DNA of 64,000 nt from Gonapodya prolifera JEL478 (taxonomy: Eukaryota > Monoblepharomycota > Monoblepharidomycetes > Monoblepharidales > Gonapodyaceae). The notes under the pieces are model-generated. The model was not told the origin of the DNA. It was given only the letters and a program-made list of their open reading frames with translations, and did no database searches. Position 1 is the stretch's first letter; each line of letters starts with the position of its first letter. The position numbers and the translations under genes are program-made. The stretch lies in the NCBI GenBank assembly GCA_001574975.1, contig KQ965739.1, positions 97,052 to 161,051 of the forward strand, in the 5' to 3' direction. Shown piece by piece: positions 27,009 to 39,400 of this stretch.

Positions 27009-28590
27009 CTAGTGCGACTTGGCGGTCAAAAGCTGCGCGTCCTCCGCAGACACAGTCATCTTGGGCACCTGTCCGTGGAAGTGATGCGTCTCGGGAGGGC
27101 TGGGCAAGTTCCACTCGACACTGGGGGTGGCGACCACCTCGGGCTCGCGGGCGTTGCCAAACTTGAATTTGGTGAAGAAGTTGGGAGTTAGCTTGTCGGC
27201 CCAGTAGTCGGGTTTGAGCCCGTGGGTACGGTCCCATTCGGCTTTCGGAGCGGGCTCAAGGGAGACGAGTCTGCTGGGGACATCGAGGGAGCTAGACCAC
27301 GCAGCACGGACGTCGATCGAGTTCAGCTTGAGTCCGTAGGTAGAAGCGGTGGAGGACAGAGACGCAAGAAGCTTGGACGCAATCTGGGTGAAACAAAGTT
27401 GCAGGGATAAGGCGTGATCACTGCATCCAGCTGCGACAAACGTACCGCAGCCTTGTCAGCCTCCTTGATTCCATCTGCTGTCTTGACAGTCTTCACAGCC
27501 TCCGCAAGCGCAGTCGAAGCAGCGTTCGCCAGCAGGATTTCACCGTCCTTGCCTCCATCGCCCGCCACAGTCTTGGCAACGTCTGTGTACTCGGTGTACA
27601 GAACGGCGTAAGCGTCAACAACACCGTCTGCATGGAAGGATAACGAGCAAAAGACATCGGAAAGCGCCCCGTGAGCTTTACTTTGAACTTTCGAACACTT
27701 CAGTCCATTAGCACAAAACGCACCAGCGGACTTTGTTTGCCTCGCGAGGACTCCGATTGTGGCACCGTCAATAGCGCGGACAGCTTTGATGGATCCCGCG
27801 TAGAGCTTGAGACCGGGAGTCAAGACAGAGCCGGACGACGTGATCCACTGTTGGCCTTCGGGGACAACTTCAAAGAGCTGTGGGACGGCGGATTCGATTA
27901 GCTTGAGCCAAGATGAATGAAAGAGCTGCGGTCCTCTTTTGGGATGGCTGTAGGAAGCCTTCTCGCGAGTCCAGTCGGGGTTCGATTCCTTCCCCAGCAA
28001 CACTCGGGACTCCTCTTCCCTCCCAACTCTCCCGTTATGCTTCCCTACTTAACAATCCCCCTGCGGCTCATCTCAAAACACTCACCCCTCCAACATCCTG
28101 CTTTCCAAAGTCGCTCGTGCTCCAGAAGGTCCACTTCCTTTCCTCCTCCGTTATTTCGCGGGCGAGCTCGGTGGGAATACCGTCGACAAAGGGCACGATG
28201 GGGGAGGAGGAGACGGTCACAGCGGTCGAGTTGGCGCGGGTGAGAGGCCGGAGGACCTGGTGGTAAGTGGAAGGTGAATGATGGTCCCAAAAGAAAACCA
28301 GCTGAGAAGGTCCACGCCATGCATATCCAGCAGGCCCCCGTCCGTATCCAAAGACATTTTCATTTTCTGTGGTGTTTTTTTTAGCCGAGAATCTTCACTT
28401 GCGTCCGTTCCCTAACGCCATCTCGCTTGGTTTCCCATCCGCCAGGTGTCAAGTGAAAGTTGCATTCCCATCCACCCCGAATCCACCCCATTTTCTCCGC
28501 CGAAATTCCATCTTGCAAAACTGTCCTTCCGATGTCCCGCGTGAATCTCACCTGCGCCCTAGACGCTCGGAGAAGAGCCCGGGATGCCAT
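27009..28590 (-). CDS. unrecognised, probably mitochondrial protein
   Basis: Exons 28590-28552, 28256-28086, 27925-27724, 27627-27446 and 27383-27009 join in phase to about 322 residues. The first exon (MASRALLRASRAQ) and the start of the second (VLRPLTRANSTA) form an Arg/Ser/Ala-rich, acid-free leader typical of mitochondrial import. The body has no clear membrane span. It includes VPFVDGIPTELAREITEEER, an Ala-rich helical part (ILLANAASTALAEAVKTV) and KPDYWADKLTPNFFTKFKFG. The tail holds a stretch (PSVEWNLPSPPETHHF) that looks like the C-terminal tail of cytochrome oxidase subunit 1, which usually reads as LEW...PP..H.F. I do not recognise the family. The acceptor of exon 3 is the least certain join; an acceptor 21 bases earlier breaks the frame. 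Confidence 0.6.
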
Positions 28591-29058
28591 TCTGAAGTTA
28601 AGAGGTGGGCAGGGCGATTAGCGACCGTCATGCTCGAATAAAGACGTGTGCGACGGGCGCTGGAGCCTCACTCTTGGTCGATGAAGGGACGATGGCTGAG
28701 AACAAGATTTTGCAAGTTGGTGGTGGCCCGAAAATCAAATCCCGCGCTCAGCCAAGACGTGAGTCAACCCATCCTAACCTTCGAGAAAATTTCTGCAGAA
28801 AATTCTGTACTGGCAAGGTACAGCAGGTGAGAAATATGTGCCACCTGGAGTGCCATCCAAGAAGCCGTTGTTTGTGGGTTCCAGGTCCGTGTTAGTTATC
28901 CAGCTCTCCGGCAACTGCACACTCTTTCGCGATTTTGCGACAGCGTAAAATAAAATTACTAGACAAACATTGTAAATACAAGCGTGGGGAGCTTTGCGAC
29001 TCTAACCGCCCTTCACAACGGTTTGTGCTCTAGTCTGCGACTAACGCTAACCACCTCT
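28591..29058. other. intergenic, no gene seen
   Basis: About 470 bp upstream of the mitochondrial-type gene and downstream of the reductase gene, both on the minus strand. No exon is supported. Confidence 0.45.
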
Positions 29059-30337
29059 TCACAACTTGGTGTCCTTCTTCCGAGCATCTGGCAAATCATT
29101 CGATGTGACCTTTGACCTGTCGTAGCCGCCACCGGAAGTGAACCAGGCTCCACCTTACGGAGAAACAAAAACCCGTTAGTGAAGGAAGTCGGAACGTAGA
29201 ATAATTCACGACCGAAAACACACCATCCACAACCAGAGTAGCTCCCGTCACGTACCGCGACGCAGAAGTCGCCAAATAGACGCAAGCGTGCTCAATGTCG
29301 ACGACCTCGCCCCAGGAGCGGAGTGGAATCCGCGCAATCGATGCCTCCTTCATTGCGGGGATGGAAAGACGTTCCATGCCCTCGGTGCCGGCGATCGGGC
29401 CGGGCGAGACAATGTTGCACCGGATGTTGTAGGGACCCCACTCGTTGGCGAGGGTTTTGAACATGGCGTCGATGCCGGCTTTGGCGGCGACGGGGTGGAC
29501 CTGTAGACAACGAATGATATAATGTTGACCGGTTGTGTCACTCATAAGACGTGCACGTTCTTACCTGTAAAGCGGTTCCGTTGTAGTGCAGAGTGGCCGA
29601 AATGCCGATGATGGAGGCAGCGCCCGAGCGCTTCAAGTAAGGGAAGCACGCCTGTAGGAATTAAAACCGAATATCACCGTGAGAGCAATAAATCGAAGCC
29701 AACAGTCTTCATAGCATACCTTGATGGTGTTGAAAGCACCAATCAGGTCGATTTCGATGACTGTGCGGAAAGCACGGTAGGAGAGGCTTTCTGCGGGAGC
29801 GAGGAAGTTTCCGGCCGCTCCACAGATCTTAGAAACAGAGAGCAGGCAATGTTTATTTGACATGTTGTTGTTCTTTGCGGAATAGGCCTCACCAATATGT
29901 CAATGCGCCCAAACTTGTCGGCGGTTGCCTTTGCCGCGGCCTCGAGCTGCTGGGGCTCCCGAACGTCAGCCGCAATCGCCAAAACTTCGGCTCCTGGAAT
30001 CGTCTTGCGCATTTCAGCGGCGGCGACGTCCAAGCGGTCTTGTCTTTTGTTGCGACGGGGAGCAAAGTTTGGAACCGGAAACATATCTCGGCATTTTCCA
30101 AACGCCGTACTTACGATCGAGACACGATGGAGACTTTAGCGCCATGACGGAGGTATGCCTCGGCAATTCCTTTGCAGATTCCGGAACCACCGCCTAGCGA
30201 ACGGAACGTTCCGAGGTTTGCTATTGTCGATTGACCTGGGAAGCAGCAAGAAGCGCACCTGTGACAAAGGCGACCTTGCCCTTGAGCACGTCGCTCCTAA
30301 AAATGGATTCCGTCTTGATGGCGGGCGAGATGGTCAT
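29059..30337 (-). CDS. peroxisomal-type 2,4-dienoyl-CoA reductase (SDR family)
   Basis: Exons 30337-30259, 30193-30115, 30043-29893, 29827-29720, 29651-29565, 29500-29224 and 29153-29059 join in phase to 291 residues, close to human DECR2 (292). The enzyme reduces 2,4-dienoyl-CoA with NADPH so that polyunsaturated fatty acids can enter beta-oxidation. Motifs: [18 protein letters not shown] (Rossmann glycine motif), [13 protein letters not shown], a [10 protein letters not shown] segment in place of the usual NNAG, as in this subfamily, [12 protein letters not shown], and [13 protein letters not shown], with the SDR Lys, then [17 protein letters not shown] and [12 protein letters not shown]. 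The last three residues are TKL, a variant of the peroxisomal signal SKL, which supports peroxisomal location. It starts back to back with the large redox gene. Confidence 0.88.
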
Positions 30338-31234
30338 GGTGAATCTGGCACTTTCGGGATCGTCACTTTGGTCACGCTTAAATATGATTTATTTGAAGTT
30401 CTGCCGATTTGGTTTGTCGGGGAATTGTTCTTCACCCGGCCATTCCGATCCGTATTATTGTTATCGGGGTTGTCGGAGGTCCAGGATTACCTCAAATTTT
30501 AATCTTTGATTGAAATGGAGTTCCGGTCGAAGCGATGGCGATGGGCGCTCCCGTCTCACCACGATATATCATCATAAGCAACATAATGCTTCTTGGGGAC
30601 TTTCTTGAATGTAAGAGACCGAGCACTACATATGAGGCCAGTTCTCGTTTCAGTCGCAATAGAAGGCAGACCGAAACCAATCCACCTTCAGTATAAGTTC
30701 TCAGGATGAATAGCCCCTAAAGCTCTGGATCGTAGCTCCGCAAGGCGGGCATCATATAGCCCGCTTGGAATTGCGCCTTTGCAAAGCTGATTTTTCATCT
30801 TACATCAATCAGCTGATGCAAAGTTGGGTCGAGTCAGTTCTGGCACGAACCCTCGCACATCCCCCGAACAAATACGATCACGGTGCGACCAGCTCAGGCT
30901 CTCGATTGATGAGGCGCAGAATGGCGATAAAGGTGGTGCGGGCCTTCTCCCTCGCTTCTCTTCGCCGATCGGGTGCTGCAAGGATGGCTTTCCCGCTGCT
31001 TCCGCTTCGATACCGTTGAACCGAGCACTCGCTCAGAGAGACGACAGGGCAGGTGAATGAATGGGAAGCGGGAAGCCTGGTGGATCAGCGGAATCCTCGG
31101 AATGCGATGGTGTGATCGCATCAAGACGTCACTCCACACCGACTGGCACACATTTCTCGCCACAATCTCTTGACAAAAATCATCCCATCCAAAAGGCTTA
31201 TCAACGCGCCAACACCAGATCATCTTGTCCATCG
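30338..31234. promoter_or_regulatory. divergent promoter region, dienoyl-CoA reductase and peroxidase fusion
   Basis: About 900 bp between two genes transcribed away from each other. No exon is supported on either strand. A regulatory role is inferred from position only. Confidence 0.35.
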
Positions 31235-34200
31235 ATGCCCCACAAACCTACAACGTCGCCCGTGCTCCTACTCTTCCTGATCCTCTCCAACACTCTCTTC
31301 CTATCCGTCCTTGCCGCATCCAACTCAGCGCTCTACTGCGGCACAACGGTCGCAGGCTGGCTTGATATCCGCAGGACGATTTACGACCTCGTTCAAGCCG
31401 GGCATGGTGCGCGACTTTGTATGGGTGCACCCGTTCTCCCACCCTCCCATGAAACTCCCGCACTCTAACTCACAGGTCCACTCCTCGTCCGGCTCGCATG
31501 GCACGATGCAGGAACCTTCNCCTTCTTCCTGCCCGAACCATCTCAACCCCCCCCCCCCCGCCCAAACACCACCCGAACACTCTGGGGTACAACCACCGTA
31601 GACGGAAAAGGCGGGATGCACGCCATGATGAGGTTTTCGCCCGTGTCAGACTGGGGTGAGTGACACAGTCCCCTCATTTCAGAGAAACGGTTTTCCAACC
31701 ACTCCTCAGGTGCAAACAAGGGTCTCGACCTCGCCCGCGGTATGCTTTCGGACCTCTCCCGCACGTACCCCAACGTCAGCGGTAAGCTTTCAAACCAACT
31801 TTCACCAACCCATCCCCCACCTTCATCCAACACGCCCTCCCCCCGTTTAGTCTCCGACATCTGGGCACTCGCCGGCTCCGTCGCTGTCACGGGCACCGGC
31901 GGTCCCCTCCTTCCCTTCCGCTGCGGTCGTGTCGATTACGGTCCGGGTCAAGGCGTTCCTCCGCCCAGGCTGCCCGACGCGACGAGAGGGGAAGATCACC
32001 TCCGCGACGTTTTCATAACGAACATGGGATTCGACGAGTGGGAGCTTGTGGCGCTGAGCGGGGCGCATTCGTTGGGGAGAGGTGAGATAAAGCGAAAGTA
32101 GGGAGAGTCTGTCTGAGGGCAGAGGGCGTGGGCTGTGCTGGCGTTTGTGTCACCTTGACGTGCATGAACTCGTGAGATGTAACGGCGTTCGTCCATTTCG
32201 GCAGCTCATTCTGACCGCTCCGGCTTTGACGGACCATGGACGCGCCGCCCCAACACCTTTTCCAACTCCTACTTTGGCATCCTCACCGACACGCGGTGAG
32301 TTCTTTTCCTTCAGAACCGCATTCGATTCGACTGACAACGAACCTCGTGACTTAAAGCCCCTTTCGTCCTATTACGGCCCCAAACAACAACACTCAGTTT
32401 GTGTACAGCGACAGTCAACTCATGATGCTTCCGTCAGACATGGCATTGGTGGAGAGCAATGCGTTGAGGTACTATGTGTACAAGTGAGAATCTGCCCCGC
32501 AAATTCATCTTGCCTTAGTGGAACTTACTATGCGCCGTCAGATACGCCGCCAACTCGACGCTGTTTTTTGACGTGTTTGCGCGAGCGTGGGTCAAGCTCG
32601 TGGAACTTGGTGGGTCTCACCATTCTCACTCTCACGAGGAACCTCGCCACATCATGATCCATCCCCACCCGGTCCGTCAGGTTACCCACCAACATCCCTC
32701 ACTCTCTTACCCATCTCAACTGACCCGCTCGACACCTCTACGACCCCAGCTCTCTCCACCCTCTCCGATTTGTGGACGGTGGTGCCCCTGGGTCCCTCCA
32801 TGGCCCTCGGCTGGAAAGTCCGTGCAGAAGACGGCTGGGTGGACTTGAAGCTTGCCTGCAGGTGTGCTGGATGGTTTGCGTTGGGCTTTGGCGAGAGCAT
32901 GGCCGATTTGGATGTGATGGCGTATCCGGGTGGGGGTGGACCGAGCGGTCTAATGCTTGATATGTGAGCGCGTGCAGTAAGCAACACTGGATTTGGATTG
33001 TGCTTTACACGTGTCGGGTATCCAGGTACACAAGGGGGTACGCAGCGCCGATGGTCGATTCCGTACAAAGTCTATCGGACATTCATGACGCCAGTGTTGA
33101 ATTTCCGGGGTTCACAAGGGCCGTGGGATTCTCGAGACAGCTGGACACGGGGGACGTGAGGCATGATCACGTGTTGAGCGTTGTGGGGCCTTTACGGGTC
33201 CATTATGTTTGGTCTGAGTCGGATACGATTGTTTACCAGTGGGTGGCAAAGCGATTCCTTTTCTTCACTGCGCTTGTTCCATTATTGACCATGAAAAACG
33301 CCTTACCCTCCATGCCATGTACCCGTGCTTCTCGGCCCCACTTAGCGGGGAAAATGTCGACTCGACGACCCTCGACCTTACTTCTGGCACTGCTGCAGAG
33401 GACAATTCAAAGGTCCCGTCCCGGCTTGTTGCTGTTCTAAAGGGCTTCCATGGGATCGTGCTATTTGGGTCATTCTCCATTGTGGGGCCAGCAGCCATAG
33501 TGATCGTAAGGTACTCAAGCCGGTACCCAGACTACCTTATCTGGCACAGAGAGGTCATGTGAGTGAGATTGATCAATGATCAGGTGAAGGCGCTTCCAAC
33601 CTCCATGCTGACGATGTTGACGCGTTGCACCGTACAATCTCCAGGAGCATCCTTGTCACGGAATCATTCGTGGACATTATGCTTACAATGGTCATCAAGA
33701 TTGGGAAGGATGACTCAAACCCGCACGTTATTTTGGGCAAAGTTCTTCTCGCCGTCATGTTGCTCCAGGTTGTCTTGGGTTTTGTGGCATCCCCCTCCGC
33801 ACCAGAATACCTGTCCAAAATGGGTATTGTGGGTTCACTCATCAGACAGAACCTCATGCAGATGAGAGCCATGCACAGACTTGTGGGCTATGTGATGACT
33901 TTATTCATGATGGCAAACGCGTTTCTGTGAGTCGTTGGTGTCACCTTCCGTGCGCACTGGCATTGAATTCCACCAATCATGCAGGGGCATGTCCATTTAC
34001 ATGCGAGAATCCCCCAATTTGCTCGCCTTCCAGATCTCGTTCGTTGTCCTCGTTTTCTCTTGGGTCTTCATCCTAGTTGGTGTTCACGAGTGGCGCAATC
34101 TTCTCTCCAAAATCACCGGACGAGATTGGACCACCGTCAACCGCATTGGGGACGAGTTGGAAACAGGAAAGGATGATAATGCTGGTCTGATGTCCATCAG

Positions 34201-35904
34201 TTGGAAAGAATGTACGTTTCCTCCCTGTCGAGCGTAAGTATTTGACATTTTCTGATAAAATTTTTTTGGGTAGTCAACGACCGTACGGCGAAAGGAGCCA
34301 AACTTGTCATTATAGAAGGCATCGTGTACGATATCGGCGAATATGCAGTGTCACATCCCGGAGGAGCGGCGCCTCTCATGCAAACTGTTGGACTGGTACG
34401 TTTGTTTACGATAGCTTCCTTTATTTTCGATTCAAACGCTGTTCTATGCATGATTTAAAAAGGACATAACAAGTTTCTTCAACGGTGATAGTGTGGTGAC
34501 CGTAACAACGGCGAAGGGGAAGTCCAAGCCCGTTTCTCACGAACATTCAAGGGTCGCACATTTCCAACTGGTGAGGACTTTCAAAGGATGTTGACGTCTC
34601 TTTATTTCTCAGTGCAATTCGCGATCCTAAGCGCAAAATGAAAGTTGCAAAAATCGAACAAGGGACATATGGCCAGATTCTCAAGTCGGCTCTCATTGCT
34701 CTTGTACCCAACCGGTCGAGTTTAGAGTCACCTACTGGTGCAGCCCAGCTCCAAGAAACGGAGTTCGCTGCAGACTCGGTGCTGAGCTCCCATGTCTTTC
34801 GGTACTTCAAACTCGCCAAGAAAATGCCAGTTTCCGAAACGAAGGCGAGGAAGAAGGTCATTCTCTTCTCGTTCGAACTCAAGGATGCGAATGGAAACTT
34901 CCCGCAAAACCCAATAATTTTCAAACCGGGCGAACATTGTTCGATACAACTCGTCTCTGGGGTCGAGCTCATCACGCGGGCATACACACCCATTTCGATC
35001 CAATGCCAGAATAGCATTGAGTTTATGATCAAGTTACATCCGGAAGGGAAAATGTCGAAGCTCCTGCAGGCACTTGAAGTTGGCGACCAAGCTCGAATAA
35101 TGTCAAACCGCCAAGAAACTTGTCAAAGTGAGCATTACATTGAGGGACGGGGGGGGGTCCGTTCTCCGATTAACCAATCATTCATTTTATCTAGACCCCA
35201 TTGAACGAATGAGGAACCTTAATCATGAATCTCTTTGCTTCAGATCTGTTGGGATGATTTGCCAAGGGACTGGTCTTGTCCCGTTCATCAAAATCATAGA
35301 ATGGTATTCTCGATGTGGTTTGAGATTGCCGAAATCAAAGACCGGAGAAGGCGGAATGCCGCTTTTTACCTTGCGACTCCTTGATGTTGTGGAGACGGAC
35401 CACGACATGTACGATGATCCGGCTTGGAATCCATTGCGCGAATACGTGGTCTCACGACATCATTTTTACAGATTCGCCCGCAATCACATCGACGCTTTAC
35501 AAGCTGACCTAAAAGGTGCTTTAAGAGTTACCACGCTCGCCATTGCGCCGTCTCCAGAGGTTCGTATTTGCACCCCTGTTGCCAAAATGACCAACCCTGA
35601 TGTTTTGTCACTGAAAAACCAGTGGACCGGTCTACGTGGTAATCTGACGGAGGAAGTTCTCGCCGGGGCAATCGAACCGCCGGAACAAGCTGCACCTAAG
35701 CCTCTTTCCCGGCGAAACTCTTACATGCACCACAATTCCCAGGTCTCGCTTCCCGGTGTTTCCGGAAACTCGATAAAAATGCAACAACCACAACTTGAAG
35801 GATCCAGAATATTTGTATGTGGCACCAAGCGATTCAAGAGCATGGTCACCGAAATGCTGCTTACTCTTGGTTATATGGAGTCGGTTATTGTTGAACTCGC
35901 ATGA
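31235..35904 (+). CDS. peroxidase-DOMON-cytochrome b561-cytochrome b5-FAD/NAD reductase fusion
   Basis: Sixteen exons (31235-31406, 31476-31655, 31710-31781, 31851-32081, 32205-32295, 32358-32483, 32542-32609, 32750-32963, 33026-33238, 33346-33558, 33645-33926, 33985-34211, 34274-34395, 34463-34570, 34632-35127, 35195-35904) join with every phase consistent to 1174 residues. Order: signal peptide; class I-like heme peroxidase (58-313) with distal [26 protein letters not shown] and proximal [17 protein letters not shown] (about 314-455) with a Met and a HDH as possible heme ligands; b561 (about 480-665) with four His in GFHG, IWHRE, AMHR and GVHEW and five or six hydrophobic spans; cytochrome b5 (about 697-772) with HPGG and HEHS; FNR-type reductase (about 790-1174) with FAD and NAD motifs ([18 protein letters not shown]). 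Inferred role: electrons from cytosolic NAD(P)H cross the membrane through hemes to an outward peroxidase. Weakest points: the acceptor at 34632, and a C run holding one N at 31520. Confidence 0.8.
31520..31520. other. single undetermined base in a coding exon
   Basis: One N lies in exon 2 of the peroxidase fusion, about 27 bases before a run of 13 C. The frame is intact as given, but an indel in the C run would shift it, so this is the place to doubt in that gene. Confidence 0.95.
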
Positions 35905-36414
35905 AAAAAACAAGACTTCCGTTGTTAGTTGTAGATAGCAAAATGAAAATAACCTGTATGTATGTTGAATCACCTCCTATCAACTGAAGAAAAGCGTGCT
36001 GCATCTTCCCACGATTCGATTGCTGTCTCGCGAAATCATTTGGTTGAGCCCCCGAACTTTTGCACCGCTAGCAGCGAGCCTGCATCACGTTAATGACAAT
36101 TGCCAGGAAGGCATCACCTGAGTGAGTTCGTTGGATCACAGAATCATATGAAGCACCTTGGTCCAAAACAGTACACCGCCATATATTTCTCAATATTCCA
36201 AAATTGTACAAATCGTTTTTCTTGAGGAACGCGCCCCGTTCTCCGCCAATCCCATATACATCCTCACATCAACGCCCCGTTTTCTAATCGAAATGCAAAC
36301 TCAAGATTCCACGAAAAAGCTCATAGATGCTGAGCCAAATTATTGCCAGGGAAGTCCATACCGTTACTCACTGCAAAACTACTTCCACAAATGCGATTCT
36401 TGCGAATTTCCCCC
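35905..36414. terminator. shared 3' region of the two converging redox genes
   Basis: About 510 bp between the stop codons of the peroxidase fusion (plus) and nitric oxide synthase (minus). No exon is supported. It must carry both transcript ends. Confidence 0.4.
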
Positions 36415-39400
36415 CTAATAAGTGTCCTCGATGAAAGCTCCCGCTTTCTTTGCCGTCTTTGTCCAGCTTTTGACACCAAGCTCCGCTTTCGCCAAAGCAT
36501 CGCATGCTTCCGACACTGCTACACCCATCGTGCGCGCCCCACACACGAAAACGGCTCCACCCAGAAGAACTCCTTTCATGCCATCGACGTCCTCCTTGAC
36601 AACGTCCTGCACGCGGCAATTGCTGCGGTAAATTATTGTACGAGCCTTAACTCCACTTGGTGGTGGCGCAGTTTCGCGCGACAATGCGACAACGCATTTG
36701 GATAGGATTCCATCACGTAAGGCTTGCTCGATTTCGTGACGGTAAAGGAACTCTTTGATGGACCGACATCCAAAGTACAAAATCAGTGGTGCATCCAACG
36801 CCTCACTGATTCCATCAGTCTTTCGCGAATCCCGAATCTGCTCAATGAAAGCGCGGAAGGGCGCGATACCGGTGCCGTTCGCGACCATTGCTGTGGGTTT
36901 GGCCAGAGGCGTCTGAAGGTGAAACCGTGGACACTGACGCACCATGAATCGCAGCGTCGACGAGACTGGCATCTGTATAAGATATTCGGAGCAGAGCCCG
37001 AATGCTGCGGTGCCGTCGGGTCGCGAGAAATGGTGCCGAGACACCGTCAGTGCAGCACCCCCGGTAGAAGCGCTCGCGATGGAGTAGTACCGAGGTTGCA
37101 ACGTAGGTGCGTAGGAGAGAAAATCTGTGAGGGCTGGACGCTTCGAATTCTTGGATCCAATCACGGACTTGAACAGGCGGAAAACGTCGAGGGTTGACAA
37201 CGCGCTGGTACCAGTCTTGGTGTCAGATTGGCTTAGAAGTCTATCGAGTTTTGCGGCATCAGATTTGCTTCCGCTCGATTCAGCAACGTCCCGCATAAAG
37301 AAAAGTAAGTTCGTGGGACACGGTCCCATCAGGTCCACGGTACTGTGAAGCAATTTATGGTGCGAGGGATCCGCTGTCCCGAACAACGTCATCGCCTCAT
37401 CAACGATAAAAGCGGGATTCAAGGGCGTGATCGCCAAATGATCTCCTGGGTTGTAGCGGAGGTCATCAGCGGCAAGCTCAATGTGCCATGTGCCTCGGAC
37501 CCCGTCTTTGAAGAGGGTGGTGGATTTCGTGATGGTGGCGTCGATCCAATCGTTCGATGGCGATGCCAACGTATTAGGTGCCGATTTGGAATCGATAATT
37601 GTGGTGAGGCGTTTGTTGGATAATCCAATGGAATCAAAGACGTTCTGCTGCCATTGCTGGAAGGCGCCTTCTCTGTCTTCAAGCTCATCGCCAGCCCCAA
37701 TCGGACCGAGTCGAGTTGCTCCAAGCACCATTAATGTTGATGATAAAGTGTTCGCTGCTCCGTTAAACGTCCTAGGATAAGCTGTGTGCGGAAATGTAAG
37801 CGGGGAGCTGGCAGACAGGCATCATATTCAATACAGGTATCCTCACCTGAGCTGCACAATCCGAACACCGCGAACGACAAATGACTCAAGGAACCATTTG
37901 CGCTGGTCGCCAGTTGCTGAATCGACTTCGCAGCTTCAGTAGGGAGCTCCCCGTCTCCAAAAGTGCTGAGGAACACAAAAATAATGCGCTTTTGCTTCAG
38001 ATGTGACAACAACGGTTGCTGCAGGCTTTCGATGAGGCAAGGTGTGATGTTCACTCCCTGCTTCCTCAAGTTGACGGAAAACCTATTCGCCAGTTGCTCG
38101 GCGGTGCCGGTTTCTGTGCCGACCAGAATCGAAGCGTTTTCGAGGAGCGCCGAGTCTACCACACTGCTTTCAGATTGGTGTGATGACGTAAGGGTTGATT
38201 GGGTGGAGCCTCGAGTCGATTTGTCGTCGATTGCGGTGGTGCTGCTATCCGTCGTGATGTTTCCGGAAATGTTGACTATCGACCTGGCAGATGCCAGCAG
38301 GTGGTCGTCGTCGGTTTCCCGAGACAGTGACGGGTCTGCTGCGCGTGTTGCACCACCTTTGGATTTCTCCCGACGAGCGCCCTTTGCATTCCCCGACTTC
38401 CAACTCGGTTCTCTAAAGCCCATAAACGCCGGTTTCAATGCCATTTTCACCATCTCTTGGTGAAACACACTTGTTGCCGACCCCGAAATGGGTGGCGTCA
38501 GCCACACCCAGTCACCAGTGAAATACCCTCGGCTGCTCATTTCGCGATTTGCAAAGTTGATGAACGAGTCCGATGCCGTATGGTGGTCCACGACCGAAAC
38601 GCCGAGTTTATCAAACGACGATAGCACCGCGGCGTTTAGTTCCACAAACGCGCGGTCCTTCCACAGCGAGCGCTTGTTGCTCTGCGCGTGACTGTCGTAG
38701 CCCATGAGATGCCCGATGAGCGGGAGGAGGTTGTACCGTTGCACGTCCCCGAGATTGCGCGACCCGATCTCGGCGCTCATGTACCATCCGTTGAAGGGGC
38801 ACGCAGAGTACGTCACCCCGCCGATGGAGAGGGCGAACGAGCTGATGGCGGGGACGGCGTGCCATTTGATTTTGTAGGATTCGAGTTCCGGGTAGTCGGG
38901 GTGGGTAATTGGCACTTCGAGAATGGAGTCCGGAGAAAACTCGGACCAGGCAACGTGGCCGCTCGCGTCCTTTTTTGCGGGGAGGAAGGAATGGGAATGT
39001 GAAAAGAAGCACAATGCAGAGCACCGCAACGTTTTACGTACCTCTGCAACAATCGGTAGCATGTCAAACCACCCAGCAACACCGCCCTGAGGCCGCCATC
39101 CCATCTCTAAGCAGACGCGGGTGAATTCGACATGTGCCGGGTCGCCGAGAATGTCGCTGAACGCGTCGCCTTCGGGTCGGACCAATTCGCGAGCAGCTTC
39201 GAGCCCCTCCTCCCGGTCGACGTGCAGCCCGTACTTTGCCAGGTCGCTTCGAGCGTATCCGGCGTAGCGAAGGAGCTGAGGGTTCCAGATTCGAGGACCG
39301 CGTTTCCCGTTCTTGCGTTGCGGGAAGATGGTGATGGTGGATTTAATGGTGCCACCGTTCGTGGCTGAAGCGAAAGGAGAAGCAGAAGCAGAATGGTGTG

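Noticed and set aside
27950-28010. tRNA-like box (ggggttcgattcc) on the plus strand
   Set aside because: The T-stem does not pair properly, no D-arm or acceptor stem can be built, and the site lies in an intron of the mitochondrial-type gene.
34618-34631. Acceptor at the ctcag before tgcaattcg for exon 15 of the redox gene
   Set aside because: It gives a stop after five codons; the acceptor at cctaag ending 34631 keeps the frame.
31235-35904. Splitting the redox gene into separate peroxidase, DOMON-b561 and reductase genes
   Set aside because: Every intermediate join keeps phase, there is no stop, intergenic space or start context between parts, and exon spacing stays uniform.
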